From the NCBI RefSeq assembly GCF_001590795.1, contig NZ_JXDL01000001.1, positions 1,293,572 to 1,343,352 on the forward strand: a stretch of DNA of 49,781 nt, written 5' to 3'. Positions within the stretch are counted from its first letter, which is position 1. Each line of letters begins with the position of its first letter. Below the pieces are notes generated by a model. It was not told the origin of the DNA. It saw nothing but the letters and a program-made list of their open reading frames with translations, and did not search any database. This DNA is from Bradyrhizobium sp. AT1 (GTDB lineage: Bacteria > Pseudomonadota > Alphaproteobacteria > Rhizobiales > Xanthobacteraceae). Below are positions 31,082 to 39,990 of this stretch, in pieces. The position numbers and the translations under genes were made by a program.

Positions 31082-32044
31082 ATGGGCGCCAGTTCAAAAA
31101 ACTCAGCAGCCGATGAGCTGGAGTCAACGGAGCGGCCGAGAATGCCGCCGCTCAAGGCGCTATCGGCGTTCGAAGCGGCCGCGCGCCACGGCAGCTTCAG
31201 CCGCGCCGCCGACGAGCTGAGCGTAACGCCATCGGCGATCAGCCATCACATCCAGAACCTCGAGGATTTCCTCGGCGTGCGCGTGTTTTCCCGGCACGCC
31301 GGTCGCGCGGTGCTCACCAATGCCGGCCGCCTCTATGCCAGCGAGATCGAGCGCGCGTTCGGAACGATCATCGGCGCGACACGGCTGGTGGCGCCGCAAT
31401 CGCAGCGCGATCATCTCTTCATCGCGAGTGGCCCGAGCTTCGCCGCCAAATGGCTTCAGCCACGGATCGGAGATTTCATCGGTCTGCATCGGGAGATCGG
31501 CATCAGGCTGTCGACCATCTCGGACTTGCGCGATCTCGAGACCATTCGCTTCGATCTTGCCATTGCCTATGGTCGCCCTCCCACTCTCGACGGCAGGCAG
31601 GTCGAGCCGCTGTTGGCCGAACGTCTGCGTCCGCTGTGCAGCCCGCAACTAATCGAGCAACTCGGGCTTCGCGAGCCTGCTGATCTCGCCCGCGCAACCC
31701 TGATCCACTCCTCGAACGCGTTGACCTGGACCGACTACCTGCGCAAGGTCACCGGATCGACCATCAAGGCACGCCACGAATTGTGGTTTGACCGGTCCAC
31801 CATGGCGATCGATGCAGCCGCCGAAGGTCTCGGCGTCGTTCTCGAAAGCGAGATCCTTGCCGCCGAGGAGCTCGCGAATGGCACATTGATTGCGCCGTTC
31901 CGCCAGTCCAAGTTCGAAGTCGAGACGGTGTCCTATTATCTGGTGAGGTCTGTCGAAACCAAAGGCCGCAGCCATGTCGGCGCGTTCGAGACCTGGCTGC
32001 GCGCAAAGATTACGGCTGCGAATCTGCAGGCGACACTGATGTAA
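31082..32044 (+). CDS. LysR family transcriptional regulator, GcvA-like
   Basis: The product has 320 residues from 31082; an in-frame ATG at 31142 (MPPLKALSAFEAAARHGSFS) is where most GcvA-like proteins start and may be the real one. The winged HTH is RAADELSVTPSAISHHIQNL and EDFLGVRVFSRHAGRAVLT. The effector domain begins HLFIASGPSFAAKWLQPRI, typical of the GcvA/AmpR group. It diverges from the decarboxylase and binding-protein pair and probably controls that pair in response to the substrate. Confidence 0.93.
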   Translation: MGASSKNSAADELESTERPRMPPLKALSAFEAAARHGSFSRAADELSVTPSAISHHIQNLEDFLGVRVFSRHAGRAVLTNAGRLYASEIERAFGTIIGATRLVAPQSQRDHLFIASGPSFAAKWLQPRIGDFIGLHREIGIRLSTISDLRDLETIRFDLAIAYGRPPTLDGRQVEPLLAERLRPLCSPQLIEQLGLREPADLARATLIHSSNALTWTDYLRKVTGSTIKARHELWFDRSTMAIDAAAEGLGVVLESEILAAEELANGTLIAPFRQSKFEVETVSYYLVRSVETKGRSHVGAFETWLRAKITAANLQATLM

Positions 32045-32167
32045 CGAGCGCGCACCTCGCAAAGCAGAGCCGCCATGTGCGCGGGCGATGGTACGACGAT
32101 CATGCTTGCGCTAACTTCGCCGCTAAAACCGCAACGAACAATCAGCACTCAGCCGAGGAGCATATCG

Positions 32168-33193
32168 ATGGAACACCGACGCTTGGGCCGATCAGGCCTC
32201 ATGGTGCCCGCCTTGAGTCTTGGCACCGGCACGTTCGGCGGCGTCGGCCGTCTCGCGGCGTGGGGAACGACAGATGCGACCGAGGCGAGACGTTTGCTGG
32301 ACATCTGCCTCGAGGCTGGCGTGTCGATGTTCGATACCGCTGACGTCTATTCGCTCGGCGAGTCCGAGCGCGTGCTCGGCGAAGCCATCAAGGGCCGTCG
32401 CGACAAGGTTCTGGTCTCGACCAAGGCCACCTTCCGCTTCGGCGACGGCCCCAACGACATCGGCTCGTCGCGGCAGCATCTGCTCGCCGCCGTCGACGCT
32501 TCGCTCGGTCGGCTCGGCACCGACTACATCGACCTGTTCCAGCTTCACGGCTTCGACGCCTTCACCCCGCCCGAAGAGGTGCTCTCGACGCTCGATGTGC
32601 TCGTGCGCGCCGGCAAGATCCGCTACGTCGGCGTTTCGAATTTCTCGGGCTGGCACCTGATGAAATCGCTCTCCGTTGCCGACAAGCACGGCTTCCCGCG
32701 CTACGTCGCCAACCAGACCTATTATTCGCTGATCGGACGCGACTACGAATGGGAGCTGATGCCGCTCGGCCTCGACCAGGGGCTGGGCGCCGTGGTCTGG
32801 TCGCCGCTCGGCTGGGGGCGCCTCACCGGCAAGATCCGGCGCGGCCAGCCGAAGCCCGAGGTCAGCCGCCTGCCGAAGACCGCCGACTTCGGCCCACCGG
32901 TGCCGGACGAGCACGTCTATCGCGTCGTCGACGCCATCGACGAGGTCGCGAAGGAAACGGGCAAGAGCGTGTCGCAGATCGCGCTGAACTGGCTGCTGCA
33001 GCGCCCCACGGTCGCGACGCTGATCATCGGCGCGCGCAACGAGGCGCAGCTGCGCGAGAATCTTGGCGCTGTCGGCTGGTCGCTCACCAAGGACCAGGTC
33101 ACAAAGCTCGACGCAGCGAGCAAGGTGACGCTGCCCTATCCCTACTGGCACCAGCGCACGACCTTCACCGACCGCAATCCGCCGGCGGTTTAG
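32168..33193 (+). CDS. Aldo/keto reductase
   Basis: The product has 341 residues from the ATG at 32168, behind GAGGAG. It is a TIM-barrel NADPH oxidoreductase. MEHRRLGRSGLMVPALSLGT starts the fold, and the tetrad residues are Asp and Tyr in DTADVYSLGESE, Lys in VLVSTKATF and His in DLFQLHGFD. NADPH-binding segments are VVWSPLGWGRLTGKI and IIGARNEAQLRENLGAVGW. It resembles the YajO/YakC-like group that reduces aldehydes and ketones of broad range. It stands after the LysR gene with its own ribosome site; co-regulation is possible but unproven. Confidence 0.95.
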   Translation: MEHRRLGRSGLMVPALSLGTGTFGGVGRLAAWGTTDATEARRLLDICLEAGVSMFDTADVYSLGESERVLGEAIKGRRDKVLVSTKATFRFGDGPNDIGSSRQHLLAAVDASLGRLGTDYIDLFQLHGFDAFTPPEEVLSTLDVLVRAGKIRYVGVSNFSGWHLMKSLSVADKHGFPRYVANQTYYSLIGRDYEWELMPLGLDQGLGAVVWSPLGWGRLTGKIRRGQPKPEVSRLPKTADFGPPVPDEHVYRVVDAIDEVAKETGKSVSQIALNWLLQRPTVATLIIGARNEAQLRENLGAVGWSLTKDQVTKLDAASKVTLPYPYWHQRTTFTDRNPPAV

Positions 33194-33260
33194 GACGCTT
33201 GAGCTGCATCAAGCCCGCTCGCGTCGGCTGTGACATTCTGCGGCCGTCGCGAGGCCCCCG

Positions 33261-33422
33261 ATGCGCCGATTTGCCATGAAGGCCCTGTTCATGGTGCTCA
33301 ATTTCAACCGCGCCGAGCGGCAGCGGATCGACTGGGATCGCGCCGTCCTCATCTCCTCGACGGCCGTGACGTTCGGCCTCATCGCACTTTACGTCTTCGG
33401 AAAGTCGACAGCGCGCTGGTAG
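33261..33422 (+). CDS. 53-residue predicted membrane protein
   Basis: The reading frame begins MRRFAMKALFMVLNFNRAER, then QRIDWDRAV, one hydrophobic segment (about 29-46, LISSTAVTFGLIALYVF) and GKSTARW before the TAG. A basic N-terminal part and a single helix suggest a small inner-membrane protein. Codon choice is GC-rich in third positions, like the neighbours. The ribosome site is weak (GAGG about 7 bases upstream). It fills a gap between the aldo/keto reductase and exporter genes that would otherwise hold nothing. Confidence 0.5.
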   Translation: MRRFAMKALFMVLNFNRAERQRIDWDRAVLISSTAVTFGLIALYVFGKSTARW

Positions 33423-33551
33423 GGCTGGGGACGCCGTCCCGATCCATGTTCGCGCGCCCGCTACGGGAACTGCCGGTATCCTGACGGGTTGCCGTCGATC
33501 CGGCAATTCCCTATTCGGAGATGAATCACGGCTCGAATCAAGCTCGCCAAC

Positions 33552-34973
33552 ATGTCGTCCGCCCCCATCGAGCATGCCGACGGCCTGCCGCAGCCGCAGC
33601 GCAACCAGGCGGTGCTGACGATTGCGCTCGGCATCATCATGGCGGTCGTCGACAGCGCCATCGCCAATGTCGCGCTGCCGACGATCGCGGCCGACCTCGA
33701 CGCCAGTCCGGCCTTCTCGATCTGGATCGTCAACGGCTACCAGCTCGCGATCACGATCTCGCTGCTGCCGCTGGCCTCGCTCGGCGAGATCGTCGGCTAT
33801 CGCCGCGTCTATCTGGTCGGGCTCGTTCTGTTCACGCTGGCCTCAGCCTTCTGCGCGCTGGCGCATACGCTGCCGCTGCTGACGATCGCGCGCATCCTCC
33901 AGGGCTTTGGTGCGGCCGGCATCATGAGCGTCAACGCGGCGCTGGTGCGCTTCACCTATCCGCGCAGCCAGCTCGGCCGCGGCATCGGGCTCAATGCGCT
34001 CGTCGTCGCTTTCTCCGCGGCGGTCGGCCCGACGCTCGCCGCTGGCATCCTCGCGGTCGGAAGTTGGCCCTGGCTGTTCGCCATCAACGTGCCGCTCGGC
34101 GCGGTGACCTTGCTGATCGGCTTACGCAGCCTGCCGCACACCAAGCCCGCCAGCCGTTCGTTCGACTGGCAGAGCGCGGGGCTGTCCGCGATCACGTTCG
34201 GTGTCGGCATCGCCGCGGTCGACAGCGTCGGCCATGGCGAGGCCGCCATCACGTGCCTCGTGCAGTTCGCCGTCGCCCTCGTCGCCGGTGCGCTGCTGAT
34301 CTGGCGCGAAACCCACATGACCTCGCCGCTGCTGCCGGTCGACCTGTTGCGCATTCCCGTCTTCGCGCTGTCGATCGCGACCTCGATCGCCTCGTTCTGC
34401 GGGCAGATGCTCGCCTTCGTCGCGATCCCGTTCTACCTCCAGAGCCGCTTCGGCTATTCGGCGGTGCATATGGGCCTCCTGATCACGCCGTGGCCGATCG
34501 CCGTGGCGTTCGCGGCGCCGCTCGCCGGCCGCCTGGTCGAGCGGTATCCGGCCGGCCTGCTCGGCGGCATCGGACTCACGCTGTTCGCCTGCGGCCTGGC
34601 GGCGCTCGCCTTCCTGCCTGCGAACCCGACGCCGTTCGACGTGATCTGGCGCATGGCGCTGGCGGGCGCCGGCTTCGGCCTGTTCCAGACCCCCAACAAC
34701 CGCACCATGATCGCAGCCGCCCCGCGCGAGCGCGCCGGCGGCGCCAGCGGCATGCTGGGCACGGCGCGCCTGCTCGGCCAGACCACCGGCGCCGCACTGG
34801 TGGCGTTGCTGCTCGGACGGTATCCGGTTGAGGGCACCCGGCTGGCGCTGCTTGCCGGCGTCGGCTTTGCACTCTGCGGCGCCGTTCTGAGCATGCTGCG
34901 GCTGTCGCCGGCCGGCGCGCGCGGCGCCGAGCACGTCCGCGTCCAGGACGATCAGCGCCTGCGCGGCGAGTAG
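33552..34973 (+). CDS. DHA2-type MFS drug exporter (14 helices)
   Basis: The product has 473 residues. It has the DHA2 family's ALGIIMAVVDSAIANVALPT in helix 1 (motif D1), SLGEIVGYRRVYLVG (motif A), ARILQGFGAAGIMSVNAAL (motif B) and LVVAFSAAVGPTLAAGIL (motif C of antiporters). Hydrophobicity suggests 14 helices. Such proteins export cationic drugs, dyes or signals in exchange for protons. Upstream, GGAAC (33466-33470) with GGTT after 16 bases is one base off an EcfG-type promoter. No membrane-fusion gene is adjacent. Confidence 0.93.
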   Translation: MSSAPIEHADGLPQPQRNQAVLTIALGIIMAVVDSAIANVALPTIAADLDASPAFSIWIVNGYQLAITISLLPLASLGEIVGYRRVYLVGLVLFTLASAFCALAHTLPLLTIARILQGFGAAGIMSVNAALVRFTYPRSQLGRGIGLNALVVAFSAAVGPTLAAGILAVGSWPWLFAINVPLGAVTLLIGLRSLPHTKPASRSFDWQSAGLSAITFGVGIAAVDSVGHGEAAITCLVQFAVALVAGALLIWRETHMTSPLLPVDLLRIPVFALSIATSIASFCGQMLAFVAIPFYLQSRFGYSAVHMGLLITPWPIAVAFAAPLAGRLVERYPAGLLGGIGLTLFACGLAALAFLPANPTPFDVIWRMALAGAGFGLFQTPNNRTMIAAAPRERAGGASGMLGTARLLGQTTGAALVALLLGRYPVEGTRLALLAGVGFALCGAVLSMLRLSPAGARGAEHVRVQDDQRLRGE

Positions 34974-35102
34974 CAAGGGCCCACGTCCGGGTACCCGCTG
35001 TTTTCGTGCACAACCCCTGCGTGGCTTAACTATTCGGACCAATGACCCCTTGCCCTCGCGCTCCGGTTGCGCTTCATTGTCGCGGGGAATTAGGGGCATT
35101 TC

Positions 35103-35561
35103 ATGCGTTTAGTGGGAATAATGGCGCTCAGCGTCATGCTGGGCGGCTGCGCGTCCGTCACGCGCGGCACGACCGAGAATATCAGCATCTCATCGTCACC
35201 TTCCGGTGTGGAGGCCGTGGTCACGGGGCTTGAGGTGCCGACAACCTGCACAACACCTTGCGCCATCGTCGCCAAGCGTAGCGCCGACATCACGATCACC
35301 TTCGAAAAGGAAGGTTATCAATCCCAGACGGTGCAACTCACCAAAGAAGTGTCGGGCACGGGCGCCGCCGGCTTCGCCGGCAACCTCCTCGCCGGCGGTG
35401 TCATCGGCATGGGTGTCGATGCCGCGACCGGGGCAGCCACCGATCACAAGCCCAATCCGGTCATCGTGACGATGCAGCCGTCGGCCCCTCCGCGTAGCGC
35501 GCGACCAGCCGCGCCGAAGAAGCCGCGTCCCCCGGCGGCCGCGCCAGAGGCCGGGACCTAG
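35103..35561 (+). CDS. Predicted lipoprotein
   Basis: The product has 152 residues. MRLVGIMALSVMLGGCASVT is a type II signal with lipobox LGGC; Cys16 would be lipidated. The mature part has GVEAVVTGLEVPTTCTTPCA and ITITFEKEGYQSQTVQLTKE, a PEGA-like beta pattern seen in many envelope lipoproteins. A glycine-rich stretch and a Pro/Ala/Lys-rich tail follow (about 125-152). AGGGG lies 7 to 8 bases before the ATG. The probable location is the outer membrane, facing the periplasm. Confidence 0.85.
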   Translation: MRLVGIMALSVMLGGCASVTRGTTENISISSSPSGVEAVVTGLEVPTTCTTPCAIVAKRSADITITFEKEGYQSQTVQLTKEVSGTGAAGFAGNLLAGGVIGMGVDAATGAATDHKPNPVIVTMQPSAPPRSARPAAPKKPRPPAAAPEAGT

Positions 35562-35624
35562 GGCCGCTCCGCGCACCCAAATTCAGGTGGGCGAGGCAGC
35601 CAAGGCACGCGCCGGAAGCTTTGG

Positions 35625-36155
35625 CTACCCTTCACTCGCGGCAATCAGAAACCGCTCGTCGAACTCCCGATGGGGAAATCGCTCACGAATTTCGCGATCA
35701 AAGAAGGGCGTCTTTGAGACCGAGGCCTTGAGCGCCTCGACGAGCTCGGCAGGAACGTTGTCGTACACGTATCGTCGCCCCGAGGAAAACGTGATCAACA
35801 GCTCGCGGCGAATACTTTCGTACGCGACTTCCTTGATCAACGTCGTCTGCCCTTCAAACCGAACAGTCGTCACCTCCTGGGTTTCGGGTGCGACGACGGC
35901 AACGATGGCGTCCGCCGCATCGTCGAGAAAGTCCTGATCTTTCTTCAGGTCTTCCAAGCTCCTCGCCGCAGGGATGGCGTCGCCGTCCGCTTCCATGAGC
36001 CGAAGGTGTCCCGCCAGCGCCTCGGAGGCGTTCCTGAGCGCATCACTGAACGAGTCCCCTGCCGAGATGCACCCCGGAACATCGGGAAAACTGACGCCAT
36101 AGCTCGTATTGTCGTCCTTGTGGACGAGGGCAATATAGCCTGCGCTCGTACTCAC
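35625..36155 (-). CDS. hicB: HicB-like antitoxin with a C-terminal KTSC domain
   Basis: The product has 176 residues. The N-terminal part (about 5-75) is a HicB fold: YIALVHKDDNTSYGVSFPDV, PGCISAGDSFSDALRNASEA, which mimics and masks the HicA toxin. The usual C-terminal ribbon-helix-helix or HTH is not visible. Instead, residues of about 105-170 read IKEVAYESIRRELLITFSSG, RRYVYDNVPAELVEALKASV and FFDREIRERFPHREF, which match the KTSC domain, named for lysyl-tRNA synthetase C-terminal relatives. The start is a GTG that overlaps the hicA stop (GTGA), so the two proteins are coupled. How the pair represses its own promoter without a standard DNA-binding domain is an open question. Confidence 0.82.
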   Translation of the reverse strand: MSTSAGYIALVHKDDNTSYGVSFPDVPGCISAGDSFSDALRNASEALAGHLRLMEADGDAIPAARSLEDLKKDQDFLDDAADAIVAVVAPETQEVTTVRFEGQTTLIKEVAYESIRRELLITFSSGRRYVYDNVPAELVEALKASVSKTPFFDREIRERFPHREFDERFLIAASEG

Positions 36156-36349
36156 CTTGGCTCCTTCATTCCTGCCTGCTTATAGATCGAGCGAACAGTC
36201 TTTGGATGCAAGTCCCGCTTGGGATGCGGTACCGTCACCTTACCCGGTCTGACCGGATGCTTAAAGTGATGGTGACTTCCCGTCGCTCCGACATATCGCC
36301 AGCCGGCAGCTTCCAATTCCTTGATGAGATCGCGGGAATCCTTGGGCAT
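36152..36349 (-). CDS. hicA: HicA mRNA interferase toxin
   Basis: The product has 65 residues: MPKDSRDLIKELEAAGWRYV, GATGSHHHFKHP and VTVPHPKRDLHPKTVRSIYK. The GSHHHFKHP segment carries the catalytic His of the dsRBD-like HicA fold. HicA cleaves mRNA and tmRNA, independent of ribosomes. The order toxin first, antitoxin second is the common one. An AGG-type ribosome site lies before the ATG. The pair sits between a lipoprotein gene and clpA. Confidence 0.92.
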   Translation of the reverse strand: MPKDSRDLIKELEAAGWRYVGATGSHHHFKHPVRPGKVTVPHPKRDLHPKTVRSIYKQAGMKEPR

Positions 36350-36411
36350 TGCTACCTAAGGCTACTATTTGCGTCAGCCTCGCCACAAGGTCGCTGTTTC
36401 CCGCCACAAAC

Positions 36412-36440
36412 AAAAAGGCCGGCTTCGCAGCCGGCCTTTT
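36412..36440 (-). terminator. Intrinsic terminator after clpA
   Basis: GGCCGGCT (36417-36424), TCGC, AGCCGGCC (36429-36436), with AAAAA on the left and TTTT on the right. It lies 19 bases beyond the clpA stop codon on the minus strand and could work in both directions. Confidence 0.9.
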
Positions 36441-36458
36441 CGATTTCATCACTCGCCG

Positions 36459-38867
36459 TCAAGCCTTGACCAGCGGCCCCTTGGAGGTCGGCCCCTTCGA
36501 GCCGCCGGGACCGCCCGGCTTGGACTTGCCTGGCGGCCGCTTGCGGGCGCCGGGCAGCTTTTCCTGCTTCGGCGTGACCGGCCCCTCGACGAACTCGAAG
36601 CCGATCTTCTCCTTGGTCTCGTCCGTCTCGTCCTTGACGAGAACGACGCGAACATGGCCGCCGCCCTTCAGCTTGCCGAACAGCACCTCGTCGGCCAGCG
36701 GCTTCTTGATGTGCTCCTGGATCACGCGGGCCATGGGACGCGCGCCCATCTGCTCGTCGTAACCGTGCTGGACCAGCCAGGCCTTGGCGGGCTCGGACAG
36801 CTCGATGGTGACGTCGCGGTCGCCGAGTTGGGCTTCGAGCTGCAGCACGAACTTCTCCACGACCGTGCCGATCACCTCGACGCTGAGATGGCCGAACGAG
36901 ACGATGGCATCGAGGCGGTTGCGGAACTCCGGCGCGAACTGCCGGTTGATCGCCTCGTGGTCGTCGCCTTCCCGCTTGGAGCGCGTGAAGCCGAACGCCT
37001 GCTTGGCGAGATCGGAAGCACCCGCGTTCGTGGTCATGATCAGGATCACATTGCGAAAATTGACCTGCTTGCCGTTGTGGTCGGTGAGCCGGCCGTGATC
37101 CATGATCTGCAGCAGCACGTTGTAGAGATCAGGATGCGCCTTCTCGATTTCGTCGAGCAGCACCACGCAATGCGGATGCTGGTCGACGCCGTCCGTCAAA
37201 AGGCCGCCCTGGTCGAAGCCGACATAGCCGGGAGGCGCGCCGATCAGGCGCGACACGGTGTGCCGCTCCATGTATTCGGACATGTCGAAGCGCAGCAGCT
37301 CGACGCCGAGGCTTGCCGCGAGCTGCTTGGCGACCTCGGTCTTGCCGACGCCGGTGGGCCCTGAGAACAAATAGCAGCCGATCGGCTTCTCCGGCTCACG
37401 CAGGCCGGCGCGCGCCAGCTTGATCGAAGCGGCGAGCGACTCGATCGCCTTGTCCTGACCGAACACGGTGCGCTTCAGGGTCGTCTCGAGATGCTTGAGC
37501 ACCTCGGCATCGTCCTTCGACACGCTCTTCGGCGGGATCCGCGCCATCGAGGCGATCGTGGTCTCGATCTCCTTGATGCCGATGGTCTTCTTGCGCTTGT
37601 TCTCGGCCAACAGCATTTGCGCCGCGCCGGATTCGTCGATCACGTCGATCGCCTTGTCCGGCAGCTTGCGGTCGTGGATGTAGCGCGAGGAGAGCTGCAC
37701 CGCGGCCTCGATCGCCTCATTGGTGTACTTCAGCCGGTGGTAGTCCTCGAAATACGGCTTGAGGCCCTTGAGGATCGCGATAGCGTCCTCGACCGTGGGC
37801 TCGTTGATGTCGATCTTCTGGAAGCGCCGCACCAGCGCGCGATCCTTCTCGAAGTGCTGACGGTATTCCTTGTAGGTGGTCGAGCCCATGCAGCGGATCG
37901 TGCCCGAGGCCAGCGCGGGCTTGAGCAGGTTCGAGGCATCCATCGCCCCGCCCGACGTCGCGCCCGCACCGATCACGGTGTGGATCTCGTCGATGAACAG
38001 GATGGCGTTGGGATGTGCTTCGAGCTCCTTCAGCACCTGCTTCAGGCGTTCTTCGAAGTCGCCGCGATAGCGCGTGCCCGCGAGCAACGTGCCCATGTCG
38101 AGCGAGAACACGGTGGCGGCCGCCAGAACTTCCGGCACTTCGCTGTCGACGATACGCTTGGCGAGGCCCTCCGCGATCGCGGTCTTGCCGACGCCGGCTT
38201 CGCCGACGAACAACGGGTTGTTCTTCTGGCGGCGGCACAGCACCTGGATCGCGCGGTTGATTTCGGAATTACGTCCGATCACCGGATCGATCTTGCCGTC
38301 GCGCGCCTTCTTGTTGAGATTGACGCAATAGGTCTCGAGCGCCTCGCCCTTCTTCTTGGCGTCCTCGTTGCCCTTGGCCTCGGTCTCCTCGTCGACACCG
38401 CGAACGGGGCGCGCTTCGGACACGCCCGGCCGCTTGGCGATGCCGTGGCTGATGTAGTTGACCGCGTCGTAGCGCGTCATGTCCTGCTCCTGCAGGAAAT
38501 ACGCGGCGTGGCTCTCGCGCTCGGCGAAGATCGCGATCAGCACGTTGGCGCCGGTCACCTCTTCACGACCGGAGGACTGTACGTGGATCACCGCCCGCTG
38601 GATCACGCGCTGGAAGCCGGCGGTCGGCTTGGCGTCGTCGGCGCCATCGGTCACCAGATTCTCGAATTCGGTTTCAAGATAATTGACAAGGCTCGTGCGG
38701 AGCTTGTCGAGATCGACGCTACAGGCGCGCATGACGGCGGCTGCATCGGAATCGTCGATCAAGGAGAGCAACAGATGCTCGAGCGTCGCGTATTGGTGAT
38801 GACGCTCGTTTGCGATCGCCAGTGCACGATGCAGGGATTGTTCAAGGCTTTGGGAAAAAGTCGGCAT
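36459..38867 (-). CDS. clpA: ATP-dependent Clp protease ATP-binding subunit ClpA
   Basis: The product has 802 residues. The Clp-N repeats (1-145) begin [20 protein letters not shown]. The first AAA+ module has Walker [15 protein letters not shown] and Walker [10 protein letters not shown]. The second has [14 protein letters not shown] and [13 protein letters not shown], with pore loop GYVGFDQGG. The ClpP-docking loop reads FGF ([13 protein letters not shown]). A basic Gly/Lys/Pro-rich tail of about 45 residues ends the protein. ClpA unfolds substrates for ClpP and receives N-degron proteins from ClpS. GAGG lies 6 bases before the ATG. clpS is upstream on the same strand, 308 bases away, and clpA has its own terminator. 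Confidence 0.97.
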   Translation of the reverse strand: MPTFSQSLEQSLHRALAIANERHHQYATLEHLLLSLIDDSDAAAVMRACSVDLDKLRTSLVNYLETEFENLVTDGADDAKPTAGFQRVIQRAVIHVQSSGREEVTGANVLIAIFAERESHAAYFLQEQDMTRYDAVNYISHGIAKRPGVSEARPVRGVDEETEAKGNEDAKKKGEALETYCVNLNKKARDGKIDPVIGRNSEINRAIQVLCRRQKNNPLFVGEAGVGKTAIAEGLAKRIVDSEVPEVLAAATVFSLDMGTLLAGTRYRGDFEERLKQVLKELEAHPNAILFIDEIHTVIGAGATSGGAMDASNLLKPALASGTIRCMGSTTYKEYRQHFEKDRALVRRFQKIDINEPTVEDAIAILKGLKPYFEDYHRLKYTNEAIEAAVQLSSRYIHDRKLPDKAIDVIDESGAAQMLLAENKRKKTIGIKEIETTIASMARIPPKSVSKDDAEVLKHLETTLKRTVFGQDKAIESLAASIKLARAGLREPEKPIGCYLFSGPTGVGKTEVAKQLAASLGVELLRFDMSEYMERHTVSRLIGAPPGYVGFDQGGLLTDGVDQHPHCVVLLDEIEKAHPDLYNVLLQIMDHGRLTDHNGKQVNFRNVILIMTTNAGASDLAKQAFGFTRSKREGDDHEAINRQFAPEFRNRLDAIVSFGHLSVEVIGTVVEKFVLQLEAQLGDRDVTIELSEPAKAWLVQHGYDEQMGARPMARVIQEHIKKPLADEVLFGKLKGGGHVRVVLVKDETDETKEKIGFEFVEGPVTPKQEKLPGARKRPPGKSKPGGPGGSKGPTSKGPLVKA

Positions 38868-39175
38868 TCGCGTCCTCTATGGCCCCCACCATCATGATCG
38901 CCATCGCCCGGTCAGGCAACAACAACCTTTGTCACATATAGTTATACAAGACCGCGGCGAAAGACCGGTTCCGCGACTCAGGCAGCGACACGCCCGCGGT
39001 ATTTTCGATGCAAGACCCGTTCCGGTTTGGGCAGAACTACCCATTTGGGCAGGCTTGACTGGGCGGGCTTGGCGCTGGCGCCGATGATCTTGGGATCACG
39101 CAACTAGACGTGCTGCCATCACACAGCGCACGAACAGAACCACTCTAAACAGCCCCCAGAGAACGCGACCGGCGA
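38868..39175. other. Gap between clpS and clpA with promoter candidate
   Basis: No gene is visible in these 308 bases. An AT-rich TTGTATAACTATATG segment (minus-strand reading, about 38934-38950) is the best -10 candidate for clpA. A direct repeat TTTGGGCAG occurs at 39026-39034 and 39044-39052, spaced 18 bases. The gap suggests that clpA can be transcribed independently of clpS. Confidence 0.45.
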
Positions 39176-39508
39176 CTACTTCTTTTCCATCACGCATTGC
39201 AGAGGATGCTGGTGCTTGCGCGCGAAATCCATCACCTGCGTCACCTTGGTCTCGGCGATCTCGTAGGTGAACACGCCACACTCCCCGATGCCATGATGGT
39301 GGACATGCAGCATGATCTTGGTCGCGGCCTCGATGTCCTTGTTGAAGAACTTCTCCAGCACGTGGACCACGAACTCCATCGGCGTGTAGTCGTCGTTCAG
39401 GATCAGCACGCGGTAGAGGTTCGGCCGCTTGGTCTTGGGCTTGACCTTGGTGATGACCGACGTGTTCGGACCCGAGGGGGTACCCGAACGGTTCTCGTCA
39501 TTGCTCAT
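39176..39508 (-). CDS. clpS: ClpS adaptor for ClpA
   Basis: The product has 110 residues from the ATG at 39508 (MSNDENRSG). A flexible N-terminal tail leads to [39 protein letters not shown] and [20 protein letters not shown]. The NDDYTPME loop and the His of HHHGIG belong to the pocket that reads destabilising N-terminal residues. ClpS hands such proteins to ClpA. The frame is open for 20 more codons upstream with no ribosome site, so the shorter form is preferred. Confidence 0.96.
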   Translation of the reverse strand: MSNDENRSGTPSGPNTSVITKVKPKTKRPNLYRVLILNDDYTPMEFVVHVLEKFFNKDIEAATKIMLHVHHHGIGECGVFTYEIAETKVTQVMDFARKHQHPLQCVMEKK

Positions 39509-39990
39509 GCGAGGAGCGTAGGCAGCGGCTGGCGCGGACAGTTCGAGTCTGGAAGTCAATTGCGGCATGGCTCAGGCGTTCAAATTCCCCACGGAAGCGA
39601 ATGGCGGTTACCGCGCGACCCCGCCCTTCGGAGCCTGGCGCAGGCGCGCCGCCTTGTTGGATCGCCGCTCCCGACAAATCCGGTCCAAACCGGATCGTTC
39701 GCCAGCAATATGGGCCTGCCCCAGGCTCGCCGCAAGCGCACAGAAGTCCGGCGGATGCGGCCACGGCAGTCCTGATTCCCGGTCCGGGCGATCTGCCCAA
39801 GGTTAATCAACCCGGACCGATTTGACAAAAATTTCCGCGGCGCCGGTAAGACCATATTGACCAGGAACCCGGCCATTTTACGCGATTGCGACCTTTCGCT
39901 CGGGATACCCCGGACTTCTACGGTGCAATTTACCAAGCATTCAAACGCGTGGCGCGAAATCGGGCAGACAACCGGATTTCGGGGACCGCC
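39509..39990. other. Divergent gap with promoter candidate for the TadG-like gene
   Basis: No gene is supported in these 482 bases. GGTCCGGG (39781-39788) and CCCGGACC (39811-39818) form a hairpin or operator. Just after it, TTGACA (39822-39827) is a perfect -35 box, with TAAGAC at 39847 as a weak -10. The TadG-like frame is open from 39886, but the ATG at 39991 better fits a membrane-anchor start. Confidence 0.45.

Noticed and set aside
33521..34831. 436-codon frame overlapping the DHA2 exporter in another phase
   Set aside because: Its product is Arg/Ala-rich with no hydrophobic pattern, while the other phase gives a clear 14-helix exporter.
36412..36440. Palindrome considered as a toxin-antitoxin operator for hicBA
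   Set aside because: It has A and T runs on both sides and lies just after the clpA stop codon, so it is a terminator.
37491..38897. 468-codon plus-strand frame opposite clpA
   Set aside because: It is an antisense shadow of clpA with Leu/Val/Arg-rich text and no motif.
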